A stretch of 64,000 nt of DNA from Cyclobacteriaceae bacterium (GCA_020436085.1 JAGQYM010000008.1:57960-121959); one strand, 5' to 3'. Positions 17,525-27,017 are shown, counted from the first letter of the stretch. Program-made: numbers and translations. Notes: generated by a model not told the origin, from the sequence alone.

Positions 17525-19885
17525 GTGAGCTTGCTCAAGCGATATTGGAAAAAGGTAATCAGTGCACTTATGGTAGTGTTCCTGGCTTTCTTTTATTTCT
17601 CTCTACCCGATCCTCTTTTTGAAGATCCCTATTCTACTGTGTTGGAAGATCGCAATGGAAATCTTCTGTCTGCTTCTATAGCAGATGATGGTCAGTGGCG
17701 ATTTCCACTTCAGCAAAAAGTGCCTGAAAAGTTCGAAGTGGCCATCGTTCAGTTTGAAGACAAGCGGTTCTACAGCCACTGGGGCGTTGACCCTTTGGCG
17801 ATTGGGAGGGCCATCAAACAGAATGTTCAGGCGGGAAAGGTAATAAGCGGTGGCAGCACGCTTACGATGCAGGTGATGCGCTTGGCCAGAAAAAATCAGT
17901 CAAGAACTTTTGTAGCAAAAGCAATAGAGACGTTACAGTCACTTCGGCTTGAGTTTGCGCTCACCAAAGAAGAGATCCTTGCTTACTATGCATCGCACGC
18001 GCCTTTTGGGGGTAATGTAGTTGGCATTGAGGCGGCAGCTTGGCGGTACTTTGGGAGACGTGTTGATCAACTGAGCTGGGCTGAAGCTTGTATGCTCGCA
18101 GTTCTCCCCAACAATCCTTCACTCATTCACCTCGGTAGGAATCGTGATGAACTTAAACTGAAACGAGATCGACTCTTGCAGCAACTAAAGGACGCTGAGA
18201 AAATTGATGAGATGACCTATGAGTTAGCCATTTCTGAACCGATTCCTGAGAACCCCCATGCATTGCCTCAACAAGCAAAGCACCTTCTGGTGAGAGCGAA
18301 GATGGAAGGCCATGATCAAAAGAAAATTCATTCTACCATTGATGAACGAATTCAGATTCAATCAGAAAGGATAATTAATGATCACTTCCGAAGAATAAGC
18401 GGCAACCAGGTATTCAATGCTGCAGCTATTATTCTTAAAGTTGAAACTGGCGAAGTGATTTCTTATGTGGGGAACACCAATGCAGGAGCAGACCATCAGG
18501 AAATGGTGGATGTTGTTACAGCTCCGCGAAGCACAGGCAGCATTCTCAAGCCATTTCTTTATGCCGCTAAGATGGACGAAGGGAGTATGCTGCCGCGAAC
18601 ACTGGTATCGGATGTGCCAACCGTCATTAGTGGATTCTCGCCAAAGAATTTTTCAAGAGAATATGATGGAGCTGTGCCTGCAGATCAGGCGTTGATCCGT
18701 TCGCTGAATATTCCTGCAGTGCTGGAACTTCAGGAATATCAATACGAGAAATTTTACAATCTATTGAAGAATGTTGGTCTGACCACATTGAAGTACGAGG
18801 CAGATCACTATGGACTATCCTTAGTGCTTGGAGGAGCTGAAGGAACATTGTGGGATATCACTGGTGCTTACGCGTCCATGGCGCGAACGTTGAATCACTA
18901 TTTTCTGAAGCCTGGTTCGAAAAGGTATCATAAAAGCGACTTTCATTCTCCCTACTATGCTTCAAGTACCAAACAAGATGAACAGCTTGAGCTGAGCGAA
19001 ACCAGTTGGTTAAGCGCATCTTCCATCTGGCTCACGTTTGACGCGTTAAGGGAATTGTATCGGCCGGGAGAAGAGACAGGCTGGCAGCACTTTTCCTCGA
19101 CAAAACCGATTGCCTGGAAGACGGGAACGAGCTTCGGGTTTAGAGATGGGTGGGCCGTGGGAACAAATGCTGAATACACGGTAGGTGTTTGGGTTGGTAA
19201 TGCAGATGGCGAGGGCAGACCAGGCTTGACAGGTACTGAGATGGCGGCACCGATACTCTTCGATCTGTTTGCCTTGTTGCCCGGACAGCCATGGTTCCAA
19301 AGACCAGAATCGGAGCTTACTGAGATTCAGGTTTGCACAAAAAGCGGACAACGTCTTTCATCCTTTTGTGAATCCTCAGTTGCTACCTGGGTCACTAAAA
19401 CTGGGTTGTCTTCTCTTCCCTGTGAATACCATCGGAGAATCCATCTTACGAATGATGAGCGCTTCCAGGTCAATCTCGATTGTGAAACTTCGGCAAGGGT
19501 GCATACGGCAAATTGGTTTGTATTGCCTCCGGTTCAGGAGTACTATTATCGATCGAAGAATATTAGCTACCGCCCGTTACCTCCAACTCGCAGCGATTGT
19601 GTGCCTGCCACTCAAGTAGCAATGGATCTGGTCTATCCGAAGCAGGGTGCTGAGATATTTATTCCTCGAGAGTTGGACGGATCTCCGGGCAGAACGCTGT
19701 TTCAGGCGGCTCATCGCTCATCCAAATCGACTGTTTATTGGCATCTGGATGGCGATTATATCGGCTCCACGAAGAAAACCCACCATTTGAGCCTGATCGC
19801 GGACATAGGCAAGCACACCCTCACCTTGGTCGATGATGAAGGTCAAATTCTGACCCAGTCGTTTCGAATTTTGGCATCTCCATAA
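17525..19885 (+). CDS. pbpC: Penicillin-binding protein 1C
   Basis: 786 residues, GTG start 3 bases after the A2M stop. N-terminal transmembrane anchor (residues ~10-27). The GT51 glycosyltransferase domain has catalytic E78 in QFEDKRFYSHWG and the GGSTLTMQVMRL motif. The transpeptidase domain has S339-I-L-K342 (SxxK), S393-L-N395 (SxN) and K532-T-G (KTG), so both activities look intact. The C-terminus carries the PBP1C-specific domain (about 690-786). The protein polymerises and can cross-link peptidoglycan. Coupling with A2M suggests cell-wall repair combined with protease trapping after envelope damage, an inference drawn from the conserved gene pair. Confidence 0.93.
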   Translation: MSLLKRYWKKVISALMVVFLAFFYFSLPDPLFEDPYSTVLEDRNGNLLSASIADDGQWRFPLQQKVPEKFEVAIVQFEDKRFYSHWGVDPLAIGRAIKQNVQAGKVISGGSTLTMQVMRLARKNQSRTFVAKAIETLQSLRLEFALTKEEILAYYASHAPFGGNVVGIEAAAWRYFGRRVDQLSWAEACMLAVLPNNPSLIHLGRNRDELKLKRDRLLQQLKDAEKIDEMTYELAISEPIPENPHALPQQAKHLLVRAKMEGHDQKKIHSTIDERIQIQSERIINDHFRRISGNQVFNAAAIILKVETGEVISYVGNTNAGADHQEMVDVVTAPRSTGSILKPFLYAAKMDEGSMLPRTLVSDVPTVISGFSPKNFSREYDGAVPADQALIRSLNIPAVLELQEYQYEKFYNLLKNVGLTTLKYEADHYGLSLVLGGAEGTLWDITGAYASMARTLNHYFLKPGSKRYHKSDFHSPYYASSTKQDEQLELSETSWLSASSIWLTFDALRELYRPGEETGWQHFSSTKPIAWKTGTSFGFRDGWAVGTNAEYTVGVWVGNADGEGRPGLTGTEMAAPILFDLFALLPGQPWFQRPESELTEIQVCTKSGQRLSSFCESSVATWVTKTGLSSLPCEYHRRIHLTNDERFQVNLDCETSARVHTANWFVLPPVQEYYYRSKNISYRPLPPTRSDCVPATQVAMDLVYPKQGAEIFIPRELDGSPGRTLFQAAHRSSKSTVYWHLDGDYIGSTKKTHHLSLIADIGKHTLTLVDDEGQILTQSFRILASP

Positions 19886-19913
19886 CTGGTTGAAATGTAA
19901 GGTTTTATGAGTT

Positions 19914-19950
19914 TTTGATTAAATTTATCAATGAATACTCAGTATTTTTG
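19914..19950 (+). promoter_or_regulatory. Bacteroidota-type promoter for the first OmpA gene
   Basis: A -7 element TATTTTTG (19943-19950) matches TAnnTTTG perfectly, and a TTTG (19914-19917) lies 25 bases upstream, slightly beyond the usual spacing for the -33 element. The expected transcript start would be about 20 bases before the ATG at 19978. Confidence 0.5.
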
Positions 19951-19977
19951 ATTTTTTAATCTTAACAGGTAAAGTCT

Positions 19978-21762
19978 ATGGGCCTTAATCTTAACCTGGC
20001 ATTTGTTCTATTTTTTGGGGCATTTTCCACACTTGCGCAACCTTCCAGCGGTGACGCCAACTCAGCTCTTACGAACCATGTGGTGATAGGAGCATTCTCA
20101 AGCCGTGACAACGCGGTGAAATTTTCCGAAAAGGCAAAGCTCACTCATCCGGATGTAAAGTTTGATATGAACCCGGATCGTCAGCTTTATTATGTCTATG
20201 TCTTGAATACCTCCAACCGAGTTCAGGCATTTGCCGAAGCGAGGAAGCTACGCAAAGAGTCTCGCTATTGGGACTCGTGGGTTTATTACGGTATGCTTGG
20301 AGAAGTTACCACAGCAACAGCTGATAGTCAGGGCGAAACACGTAATGCATTGATGGCATCAAGCGGTACGGTGAAAGTGAAGCCTGTTTCGGAAAACGTT
20401 GACAAAGAAGCTGCGGAAGTGAAGGCTTATTCAATGACCGATGAACCTGCCGGTGTGGATGTGGAAAAGATGATTAGCGGTGCTTCCAGTGAACAACAGA
20501 AAGCCCATTATCAGACAATACAAGAAGTAAAGAAGTCTGCTACCAAGCTTGACGCTAATACAAAGGTTATCGTCTTTAAAGATGATGAAGAGGGTAGAAA
20601 GGCTTTGAGATCACTTGGATACGACATTGACGAAGATCAACCTGTCACAGGTTTTTTTGATTCGAATAATAACATATTAGCAATCAATGCTTCAGAGTCT
20701 CAAACTGATCAACCATTTCACGAAGGCTTGAAGCCGGTTGTTAAGTTTCTGCGCAAGAAAGATCCGGAGAGTTTTGACGCCTTTGCAGCGAAGGCTATGG
20801 AGTTTAATCATCCGACTCGTGGGGTAGCGTATAAAGAAATCAACGCAACTGGTGAAGAGGCTTTAGCCAATGTATTGGCCGATGCGGCAAAGGGATATTT
20901 TGAAGCCAATGACCAAAAAGAAGAAGTCTCCAATTTGATGAAGGAAATTTTGGTTTCGCTTGGTGTTAAGTCACCTGAGATAGCAGTGAGCGACAATTTC
21001 GTCAAAACAACAGCCGGTAATCTGGCGGTAGCCGTTAGAGAAGCTACGGGTTTCGATGCCGAGGGAAATAGAAAATTCAAATTCAATATTTTCAACACTG
21101 TTAACAACAAGAAGATCAAAGGCGAGGTGGACCTTGTCAACGATGCTGGGAGAAAGCTGATGTCTTATCCCGGAAACGAAGTGGTGACTGTAGGCCGTGC
21201 CGATGCGTCTGGAAACATCGTGCTGGCTTGCGAAGTGTTGGGATATCGAAAGTTGCTGTTTAAGGTCAACTATGATAATCCTTTTCTTACAGAAAAAGTG
21301 AAACGAGGAAATGATGACGAAGCAATTTTGGATTTTGGATTGGTACGCTTGCAAAAGGGAGATATCGCGGTGATGTACAATGTTTATTTCTTCAAGGATG
21401 CAGCAATCATGAGACCGGAATCACGCTACGAGCTGAACAACCTGATTGATATGATGCACGAAAATGAAGCATACAAGATCCGGATTCACGGTCATACCAA
21501 CGGAAATGCCGCAGGAAAAATCATCACCATGGGTGATTCAAAAAGTTACTTCTCCCTTTCTGATACCAAGGAAGGTCGTGGTTCAGCAAAAAAACTCTCT
21601 GAGGAACGGGCTGATGTAATCAAAGGCTATCTTGAAAACGAAGGAATAAATGCTGACCGAATGGAGATTAAGGCTTGGGGAGGAAAGCGACCTTTGTATG
21701 ACAAGAACCATAGTTTGGCTCAATCGAACGTACGGGTTGAGATAGAAATCATTGAGAACTAA
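19978..21762 (+). CDS. SPOR-like/OmpA-family outer membrane protein
   Basis: 594 residues with a signal peptide ending STLAQ. Residues ~33-105 contain HVVIGAFSSRDNAVKF and a YYVYVL segment, a pattern like SPOR peptidoglycan-binding domains. A charged middle region follows. The C-terminal ~125 residues are OmpA/MotB-like: KIRIHGHTNG, SEERADVIKGYLENEGI and a final NVRVEIEI strand, the fold that binds diaminopimelate-containing peptidoglycan. It has its own promoter after pbpC. The next gene is a shorter paralog with the same two ends, so the pair probably tethers the outer membrane to the cell wall. Confidence 0.78.
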   Translation: MGLNLNLAFVLFFGAFSTLAQPSSGDANSALTNHVVIGAFSSRDNAVKFSEKAKLTHPDVKFDMNPDRQLYYVYVLNTSNRVQAFAEARKLRKESRYWDSWVYYGMLGEVTTATADSQGETRNALMASSGTVKVKPVSENVDKEAAEVKAYSMTDEPAGVDVEKMISGASSEQQKAHYQTIQEVKKSATKLDANTKVIVFKDDEEGRKALRSLGYDIDEDQPVTGFFDSNNNILAINASESQTDQPFHEGLKPVVKFLRKKDPESFDAFAAKAMEFNHPTRGVAYKEINATGEEALANVLADAAKGYFEANDQKEEVSNLMKEILVSLGVKSPEIAVSDNFVKTTAGNLAVAVREATGFDAEGNRKFKFNIFNTVNNKKIKGEVDLVNDAGRKLMSYPGNEVVTVGRADASGNIVLACEVLGYRKLLFKVNYDNPFLTEKVKRGNDDEAILDFGLVRLQKGDIAVMYNVYFFKDAAIMRPESRYELNNLIDMMHENEAYKIRIHGHTNGNAAGKIITMGDSKSYFSLSDTKEGRGSAKKLSEERADVIKGYLENEGINADRMEIKAWGGKRPLYDKNHSLAQSNVRVEIEIIEN

Positions 21763-21910
21763 GGGAAATGCGCCAAGCTTGATAAGGTCAAATGCACCTC
21801 GTCATGTCCATTTGGGGTATTGTTCGTCCCTGGTTTGAAATCAAAAATCCCCGTTTCTGGTGTTTTAGAGCATGATTGCTTAATTTGGGAGGAATCCAAA
21901 CATAATTGTT

Positions 21911-23077
21911 GTGAAGAATTTCATCACGCTCCTGATTGTACTTTGCGCGGCTGCTCTGCCTCGTCCAACTTCGGCTCAATCTGATAATGACATTCAGCAC
22001 TATGTTGTGATTGGAGCGTTTTCCAAAATCGACAATGCTATTCGCTGGACGGATCAGGCCAACAAAGCCAATTTCAGCGCGCAATATGCAATTAACGAAG
22101 GACGCGGTCTATACTATGTTTATATTCTTCGTACTGATGATAAGAGAGCTGCCTTTAAGTTTATGCTAAAAATTCGTGTGGAAACTAAATACAAGGACGC
22201 GTGGGTGTTCTCCGGCAGACTCGGCAAAAATGAAGAAGATACGGCCGTTGAACAACAGCCTGTGGTGGAGGAAACACCGGTTGAGCAGCCTGTGGAGGAG
22301 CCTGTAATTGAAGAAGTGCCTGTGGAGGAGGAGCCAGAAGAACGGCCGGTGGAGGAACCTGTAGAAGAGAAGCCAGCGGGCAAGCCTTTCATGTTCAAAT
22401 TGGTTAGCGCAAATGAAGAAGTACTTGGGGAAGTCCACATTCTTGAGTCACCTACGGCAAGCCAATATCAGGCCTTCAATGGCAATGAAGTAGTGTATCT
22501 GACCGCACCAAGAAATTCAGAACGAGCATTTATTGTGTCAGTTCAAGCTCCAGGTTACCGACCAGTAGACCTTACCGTTAACTGGGACGACCCAGCCGTA
22601 CTTTCATCGGGGATAGGACCGAAAAGCGAAAATATTATTCCGATTGAACTAGTGCGCTCGAAGCGTGGCGACTATATAGAGTTTAACAGAGTTCGGTTTT
22701 TTGGAAACTCTGCAATTTTTACTCCGGAGTCTAGGCCTGAGCTTGATGGGTTGGTTGATCTGATGAAGGAACAGCCAAAGTATAAAATCATGGTTCACGG
22801 ACATTGTAATGGAAAGCAGTCTAGAAACATTGTCACCAAAGGTAGCTCCAACGAATTCTTTGAGACTAGTACACTGAACAACCGTGAAACAGTTTCAGCA
22901 AAGCAACTGACTCAATACCGTGCTGATCTGGTGAAAGACTACTTGGTAAGTCAAGGTATAGAAGCGAAAAGAATCAAGACTAAAGCTGAGGGGGGAAAAG
23001 TTATGATTTATCCTCAAGGAAGCACACTGTCAGGATACAACGATAGGATAGAGGTTGAGATTAAGAAAGGAAAGTAA
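21911..23077 (+). CDS. SPOR-like/OmpA-family protein with E/P/V-rich linker (paralog)
   Basis: 388 residues, GTG start, signal peptide ending PTSAQ. The N-terminal module (HYVVIGAFSKIDNAIRW, residues ~30-105) and the C-terminal OmpA-like domain (HGHCNG, QYRADLVKDYLVSQGIEAKR) match the preceding gene. Between them, residues ~114-155 form a low-complexity linker built of V-E-E-P/V-E-Q-P steps (DNA 22250-22385), which replaces the long middle part of the paralog. Such acidic proline-rich linkers usually span the periplasm. A GGAGG run lies about 18 bases before the start, farther than usual. Confidence 0.75.
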   Translation: MKNFITLLIVLCAAALPRPTSAQSDNDIQHYVVIGAFSKIDNAIRWTDQANKANFSAQYAINEGRGLYYVYILRTDDKRAAFKFMLKIRVETKYKDAWVFSGRLGKNEEDTAVEQQPVVEETPVEQPVEEPVIEEVPVEEEPEERPVEEPVEEKPAGKPFMFKLVSANEEVLGEVHILESPTASQYQAFNGNEVVYLTAPRNSERAFIVSVQAPGYRPVDLTVNWDDPAVLSSGIGPKSENIIPIELVRSKRGDYIEFNRVRFFGNSAIFTPESRPELDGLVDLMKEQPKYKIMVHGHCNGKQSRNIVTKGSSNEFFETSTLNNRETVSAKQLTQYRADLVKDYLVSQGIEAKRIKTKAEGGKVMIYPQGSTLSGYNDRIEVEIKKGK

Positions 23078-23080
23078 GTG

Positions 23081-24622
23081 CTACTCCTCCAGGTTTTCTG
23101 TAAAGACGCTGTCTTCTTCCAGATTTTTTGAGATGCTCTTTGTGATCTGGTCAAGTTCATCTCCACATTCTGCCAGGTAGGTTACGATGACTTTATCTTT
23201 TTCAGGAAGGTCAGTTTTTTGAATCAGGTTGATTAGTCCCATAATTCGCGCAATAGGCGCTCTAAGCTGGTGTGCATTCATAAAAGCAAATTCTGCCAGC
23301 TTGTGATTTTGTGTTTTTAACTGATTAGTTCTTACCTCAATCTTGCTCTCCAGCGTTTTGTTGAGTTCAGAAAGCTTACCATTTAACACTTTTAGTTTTT
23401 GAGCTTGCTCTTCTATCTGGGAATGGTTGTCTTCTATCTCACGATTCTTTTCGCTTAGAATGGCATTCACTTCCGATATCTTGTTGTGTTGCCTTATCGA
23501 TATCCATGCCATCAGTCCTGCCAGCACAGAAACAATACTGATTCCCAGAATCAAAAACTGTTGAGTTCGAATGCGTGCATCTTTTGCAACTTGATCTTGG
23601 CGTAATTTTTTGTTCTCAATCTCTCTGGTGTCGGATTCAAAAGATGCCTGCAATAAGGCTATTTGCTCTGACTTTTTGAGGTCATAAACACTATCCATCA
23701 GCATATTGTGCTTTTCGAGCACCTCAAGTGATTTCTTAAAATCACCTTGTCGTTTGTAAATGCCGGACTCAATATCAAAGTTGGTGACTTGCAGGTCCAT
23801 TGCCTGAATATCCGTGGCCAGCGCAATGGCATCATCAATTATTTTCTCTGCCTGGTTTAATTGTCCTGTCGCGAGGTACACGCGGGCGTAGTCCTGATAG
23901 ACTTGAATCAGGCTTCTGATGTCCCCTTGTTCTTTCCAAAGTTCTGTGGCCTTGTCATAAAGCGGCAGTGCCTCGTGGTACTTGTTGGTTAGGAATTTGA
24001 TTTTGCCCCTGTTCTGATAAACATAAGCCATGGTTCTTTGGTCATTCAGAGGAGTGGCCTCTTTCAAAGCCCGATCAAAATAGTCCTGCGACTGCGGATA
24101 TTCACCGAGGAAAAGATAAACTTCACCAATGTTAAAAAGTGTAAGTGCAAAGTTAGCCTGATTAGTGCTGTCAAAGCTCAGCGACTTCTCCAGGTATTCT
24201 ATTGCGGTTTTATAGTTTCCGACTTTCTTGTACACCTCTCCCATATTATGATATGCAGCGGAGAGCCCGTTAAGATCCTCTATCCCTTCTGAATAACGAG
24301 CCGACAGTTGGTAGTAGCGAAGCGCGGGTTCATAATCTCCTGTAACCCAGTATGAACTACCCACTACATTCAGTGATCGCGAGTAACCTGTATGGAAGCT
24401 GATCTCTCGAGCGATTTCAGATGTTTTGATAGCCAGGTCTCGGGCCTGGCCCGGATCTGATTTTAATAAATCAAAGGCATAATCATTCAGCGTGACAACC
24501 AACGCACTGTCGTGTGGTTGCTTGGATAATAAAAAGTCAATGCTGTCTTTCACCGAAGACGGCTGTGAAGCTGCAATCAACCCTTCACACACGCAAACCA
24601 ACAAAGCTATCACTCGTCTCAT
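23081..24622 (-). CDS. TPR protein with histidine-kinase dimerisation domain but no ATPase domain
   Basis: 513 residues. A signal peptide is followed by about seven TPR-type repeats (residues ~40-300), a transmembrane helix (ILGISIVSVLAGLMAWISI), a coiled coil, and a HisKA-like segment with H451 in MNAHQLRAPIARIMGL. The protein ends 62 residues later, after the second DHp helix; the N, G1, F and G2 boxes of the ATPase domain are absent and no reading frame downstream supplies them. Q replaces the acidic residue that normally follows the histidine. It may be phosphorylated by another kinase or act as a scaffold. It follows the cystathionine beta-synthase-like gene by 16 bases. Confidence 0.78.
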   Translation of the reverse strand: MRRVIALLVCVCEGLIAASQPSSVKDSIDFLLSKQPHDSALVVTLNDYAFDLLKSDPGQARDLAIKTSEIAREISFHTGYSRSLNVVGSSYWVTGDYEPALRYYQLSARYSEGIEDLNGLSAAYHNMGEVYKKVGNYKTAIEYLEKSLSFDSTNQANFALTLFNIGEVYLFLGEYPQSQDYFDRALKEATPLNDQRTMAYVYQNRGKIKFLTNKYHEALPLYDKATELWKEQGDIRSLIQVYQDYARVYLATGQLNQAEKIIDDAIALATDIQAMDLQVTNFDIESGIYKRQGDFKKSLEVLEKHNMLMDSVYDLKKSEQIALLQASFESDTREIENKKLRQDQVAKDARIRTQQFLILGISIVSVLAGLMAWISIRQHNKISEVNAILSEKNREIEDNHSQIEEQAQKLKVLNGKLSELNKTLESKIEVRTNQLKTQNHKLAEFAFMNAHQLRAPIARIMGLINLIQKTDLPEKDKVIVTYLAECGDELDQITKSISKNLEEDSVFTENLEE

Positions 24623-24638
24623 CTCTCGCTGCCTCCTG

Positions 24639-26006
24639 TCAGGTCATTGCCTTCAGGATGTCGTGTTGGGTAATGATGTGAACTTTCTCTTTATCGTCAC
24701 GGACGAGCAGGGCCTTACTTGATTTATTTAAAAGCGAAGACAGCACATCGAGTGTGCTATCCATTGCCACAAAAGTCATAGGCGCGTCCATAACTTCACC
24801 TACAGGCTTGGTGGTGATGTTGGGATCTTGAATTACTTTTTCCAACAAACTAGATGCAGCAATACTTCCTACAAACTCGCCTTTTTCCACTACGGGCACC
24901 TGGTCAATGCCTTCCTTGTTCATAATGGAAATAGCTTCTCCAATTGCTGAATTTTTTGATACGGTGTAAAGGCTATCATGCCCATTCCTTTGATCAATAA
25001 TTTTTCTTGCAGTGGCGTAGCTTCTCTCTTCAAGAAACCCGTGATCCTTCATCCAGTTATCGTTGTAAACTTTATTGAGATACCTGGTTCCGTGATCAGG
25101 TAAAAGAATTACCATGATGTCACCATCCTTAAGGTTATCCTGTGCGTATTCAAGCGCACCGTGTACAGCGGAACCACTGCTCCAACCCACAAAGAGACCT
25201 TCTTCACGTGACAGTCTTCGCGCCATCACTGCTCCATCTTTATCTGTCACTTTGATAAACTTGTCGATAACATCGAAGTCAACATTCTTCGGAAGGATGT
25301 CTTCTCCAAAGCCTTCGGTGAGGTAAGGATAAATTTCGTTTCGATCGAATTCGCCTGTCTCCTTATATTTTTTAAAAACCGAACCGTAAGTATCAATACC
25401 TACACTGACGATATCACTATTTTGACCTTTTAGGTATTTTGAAGTTCCACACATCGATCCTCCTGTGCCTACGGTCGCAACGTAGTGAGTTATTTTCCCG
25501 CCAGTTTGAGTCCATATCTCCGGCCCCGTAGTTTCAAAATGCGCCTTTGCATTGGATGCATTGTCATACTGATTTGGATAAAATGAGTTGGGAATATCTT
25601 TGTTGAGTTTTCTTGCAACCGAATAGTATGACCTTGGGTCTTCAGGTTCAACGTTAGTTGGACATACTATGACTTCAGCACCGACAGCCTTCAGGATGTT
25701 AATCTTCTCCTGAGATTGCTTATCGGCCATTGTAAAAATACACTTGTAGCCTTTGGCGATGGCTGCCAATGCTAAGCCCATCCCTGTGTTACCACTGGTT
25801 CCCTCGATAATGGTCCCTCCTGGTTTCAATATTCCTGCTTTCTCGGCATCTTCCACCATTTTCAGTGCCATTCGATCCTTTGTCGAATTGCCGGGATTGA
25901 AGTACTCCACCTTAACCAGGATGGTTCCTTTGATTCTTTTGGTCAGATTATTAAGTCTGATCAAGGGTGTGTTACCGATGGTTTCAATAATAGAATTGTA
26001 GATCAT
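24639..26006 (-). CDS. Cystathionine beta-synthase / cysteine synthase with CBS-domain pair
   Basis: 455 residues. The fold-type II PLP domain (1-~320) has the Schiff-base lysine K43 in NPGNSTKDRMA and the phosphate loop/substrate motifs EGTSGNTG and GTGGSMCGTSK. Two CBS motifs follow (about 335-455; for example IGEAISIMNKEGIDQVPVV), which bind adenosyl ligands in related enzymes and regulate activity. The reaction is either serine/homocysteine condensation to cystathionine or O-acetylserine sulfhydrylation; sequence alone does not decide. There is no haem domain. The gene is preceded by a striking palindrome at 26010-26046 that encloses a promoter-like element. Confidence 0.88.
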   Translation of the reverse strand: MIYNSIIETIGNTPLIRLNNLTKRIKGTILVKVEYFNPGNSTKDRMALKMVEDAEKAGILKPGGTIIEGTSGNTGMGLALAAIAKGYKCIFTMADKQSQEKINILKAVGAEVIVCPTNVEPEDPRSYYSVARKLNKDIPNSFYPNQYDNASNAKAHFETTGPEIWTQTGGKITHYVATVGTGGSMCGTSKYLKGQNSDIVSVGIDTYGSVFKKYKETGEFDRNEIYPYLTEGFGEDILPKNVDFDVIDKFIKVTDKDGAVMARRLSREEGLFVGWSSGSAVHGALEYAQDNLKDGDIMVILLPDHGTRYLNKVYNDNWMKDHGFLEERSYATARKIIDQRNGHDSLYTVSKNSAIGEAISIMNKEGIDQVPVVEKGEFVGSIAASSLLEKVIQDPNITTKPVGEVMDAPMTFVAMDSTLDVLSSLLNKSSKALLVRDDKEKVHIITQHDILKAMT

Positions 26007-26009
26007 GAT

Positions 26010-26046
26010 GTCGAAATTAGAGGGCTATAAAGGTACTAATTTCGAC
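26010..26046 (-). promoter_or_regulatory. 11-bp inverted repeat enclosing a promoter-like element
   Basis: GTCGAAATTAG (26010-26020) and CTAATTTCGAC (26036-26046) are perfect reverse complements separated by 15 bases. Within the spacer, TAAAGGTA (26028-26035), read on the minus strand as TACCTTTA, differs from the Bacteroidota -7 consensus TAnnTTTG only at the last base. The arrangement, 4 bases upstream of the start codon of the CBS-like gene, resembles an operator or a short leader hairpin. Confidence 0.5.
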
Positions 26047-26090
26047 TGGACGAGGCTGGAAAAAATTCCCGGAAAAGCCGCTAATTGAAG

Positions 26091-27017
26091 CTATCCTGCT
26101 GCACCTGCCAGCAGATAGAGGACAGCCATACGGACTGCAACTCCATTCTCGACCTGATCGAGAATGATGGAGTGATGGGAGTCGGCAGCATCACTTGTAA
26201 GTTCAACACCTCGATTGATTGGCCCTGGGTGCATCAGCACGATTTCTTTTTTGAGGCTGTCGAGAAGCTTTTTGTTGATGCCGTAGTAAAGAGAATATTC
26301 CCTCAAGGAGGGAAAATATTTGATTTGTTGCCGCTCCAACTGAATGCGAAGTACGTTTGCCACATCACACCACTCAAGTGCCTTCTTCACATCATACTCT
26401 ACAGTTACGTTTAGACTTGCGATGTACTTTGGTAGCAGTGTAGGAGGCCCGCACACCATTACCTTGGCTCCCAGCTTCTGAAGTGCGAAGATGTTGGAAA
26501 GGGCTACGCGCGAGTGAAGAATGTCGCCAATGATCGCGACTTTTTTTCCTGACAGCGTACCCAGTTTTTCGTGGATGGAGAACGTATCAAGTAGTGCCTG
26601 GGTTGGGTGCTCATGTGTTCCATCCCCAGCATTCACAATGTTTGCTTTGATATGCTTTGAAAGAAAATGTGGAGCGCCTACGCTGGCATGCCTCATCACG
26701 ACCATATCCACTTTCATCGCTAGCACATTGTTGACGGTGTCCAGCAGTGTTTCACCCTTCTTGACTGAGCTGTTTGAGGCGGTAAAATTGATTGTGTCAG
26801 CAGAAAGTCTCTTTTCGGCAAGTTCAAAAGATAATCTGGTGCGGGTGGAGTTTTCGAAGAAGATATTCGCAATGGTCACATCTCTCAGTGAGGGAACCTT
26901 CTTGATTGGTCGATTTATGATCTCCTTAAAATTAGCAGCCGTTTCGAAAATAAGTTCAATGTCTTTGGTGGTGATGTTCTTGATTCCGAGGAGGTGCGGT
27001 TGACTTATCTTCGACAT
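26091..27017 (-). CDS. pyrB: Aspartate carbamoyltransferase catalytic chain
   Basis: 308 residues. Carbamoyl-phosphate binding motif S57-T-R-T60, the HPTQ motif at 137-140 and HPGP at 263-266 are the hallmark residues. The enzyme condenses carbamoyl phosphate and aspartate, the first committed step of pyrimidine synthesis. No pyrI regulatory chain is nearby. It lies 4 bases after pyrR in the same direction, the usual pyrR-pyrB order. Confidence 0.95.
   Translation of the reverse strand: MSKISQPHLLGIKNITTKDIELIFETAANFKEIINRPIKKVPSLRDVTIANIFFENSTRTRLSFELAEKRLSADTINFTASNSSVKKGETLLDTVNNVLAMKVDMVVMRHASVGAPHFLSKHIKANIVNAGDGTHEHPTQALLDTFSIHEKLGTLSGKKVAIIGDILHSRVALSNIFALQKLGAKVMVCGPPTLLPKYIASLNVTVEYDVKKALEWCDVANVLRIQLERQQIKYFPSLREYSLYYGINKKLLDSLKKEIVLMHPGPINRGVELTSDAADSHHSIILDQVENGVAVRMAVLYLLAGAAG

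Noticed and set aside
22120-22440. Antisense S/T/G-rich and L/H/R-rich frames opposite the OmpA paralog
   Set aside because: They are by-products of the GAA/GTG/CCT-rich linker repeat in the plus-strand gene and have no signal, start context or independent similarity.
26007-26090. SAM-type riboswitch ahead of the cystathionine beta-synthase-like gene
   Set aside because: The leader is far too short and only a single simple palindrome is present; an operator is the more economical reading.
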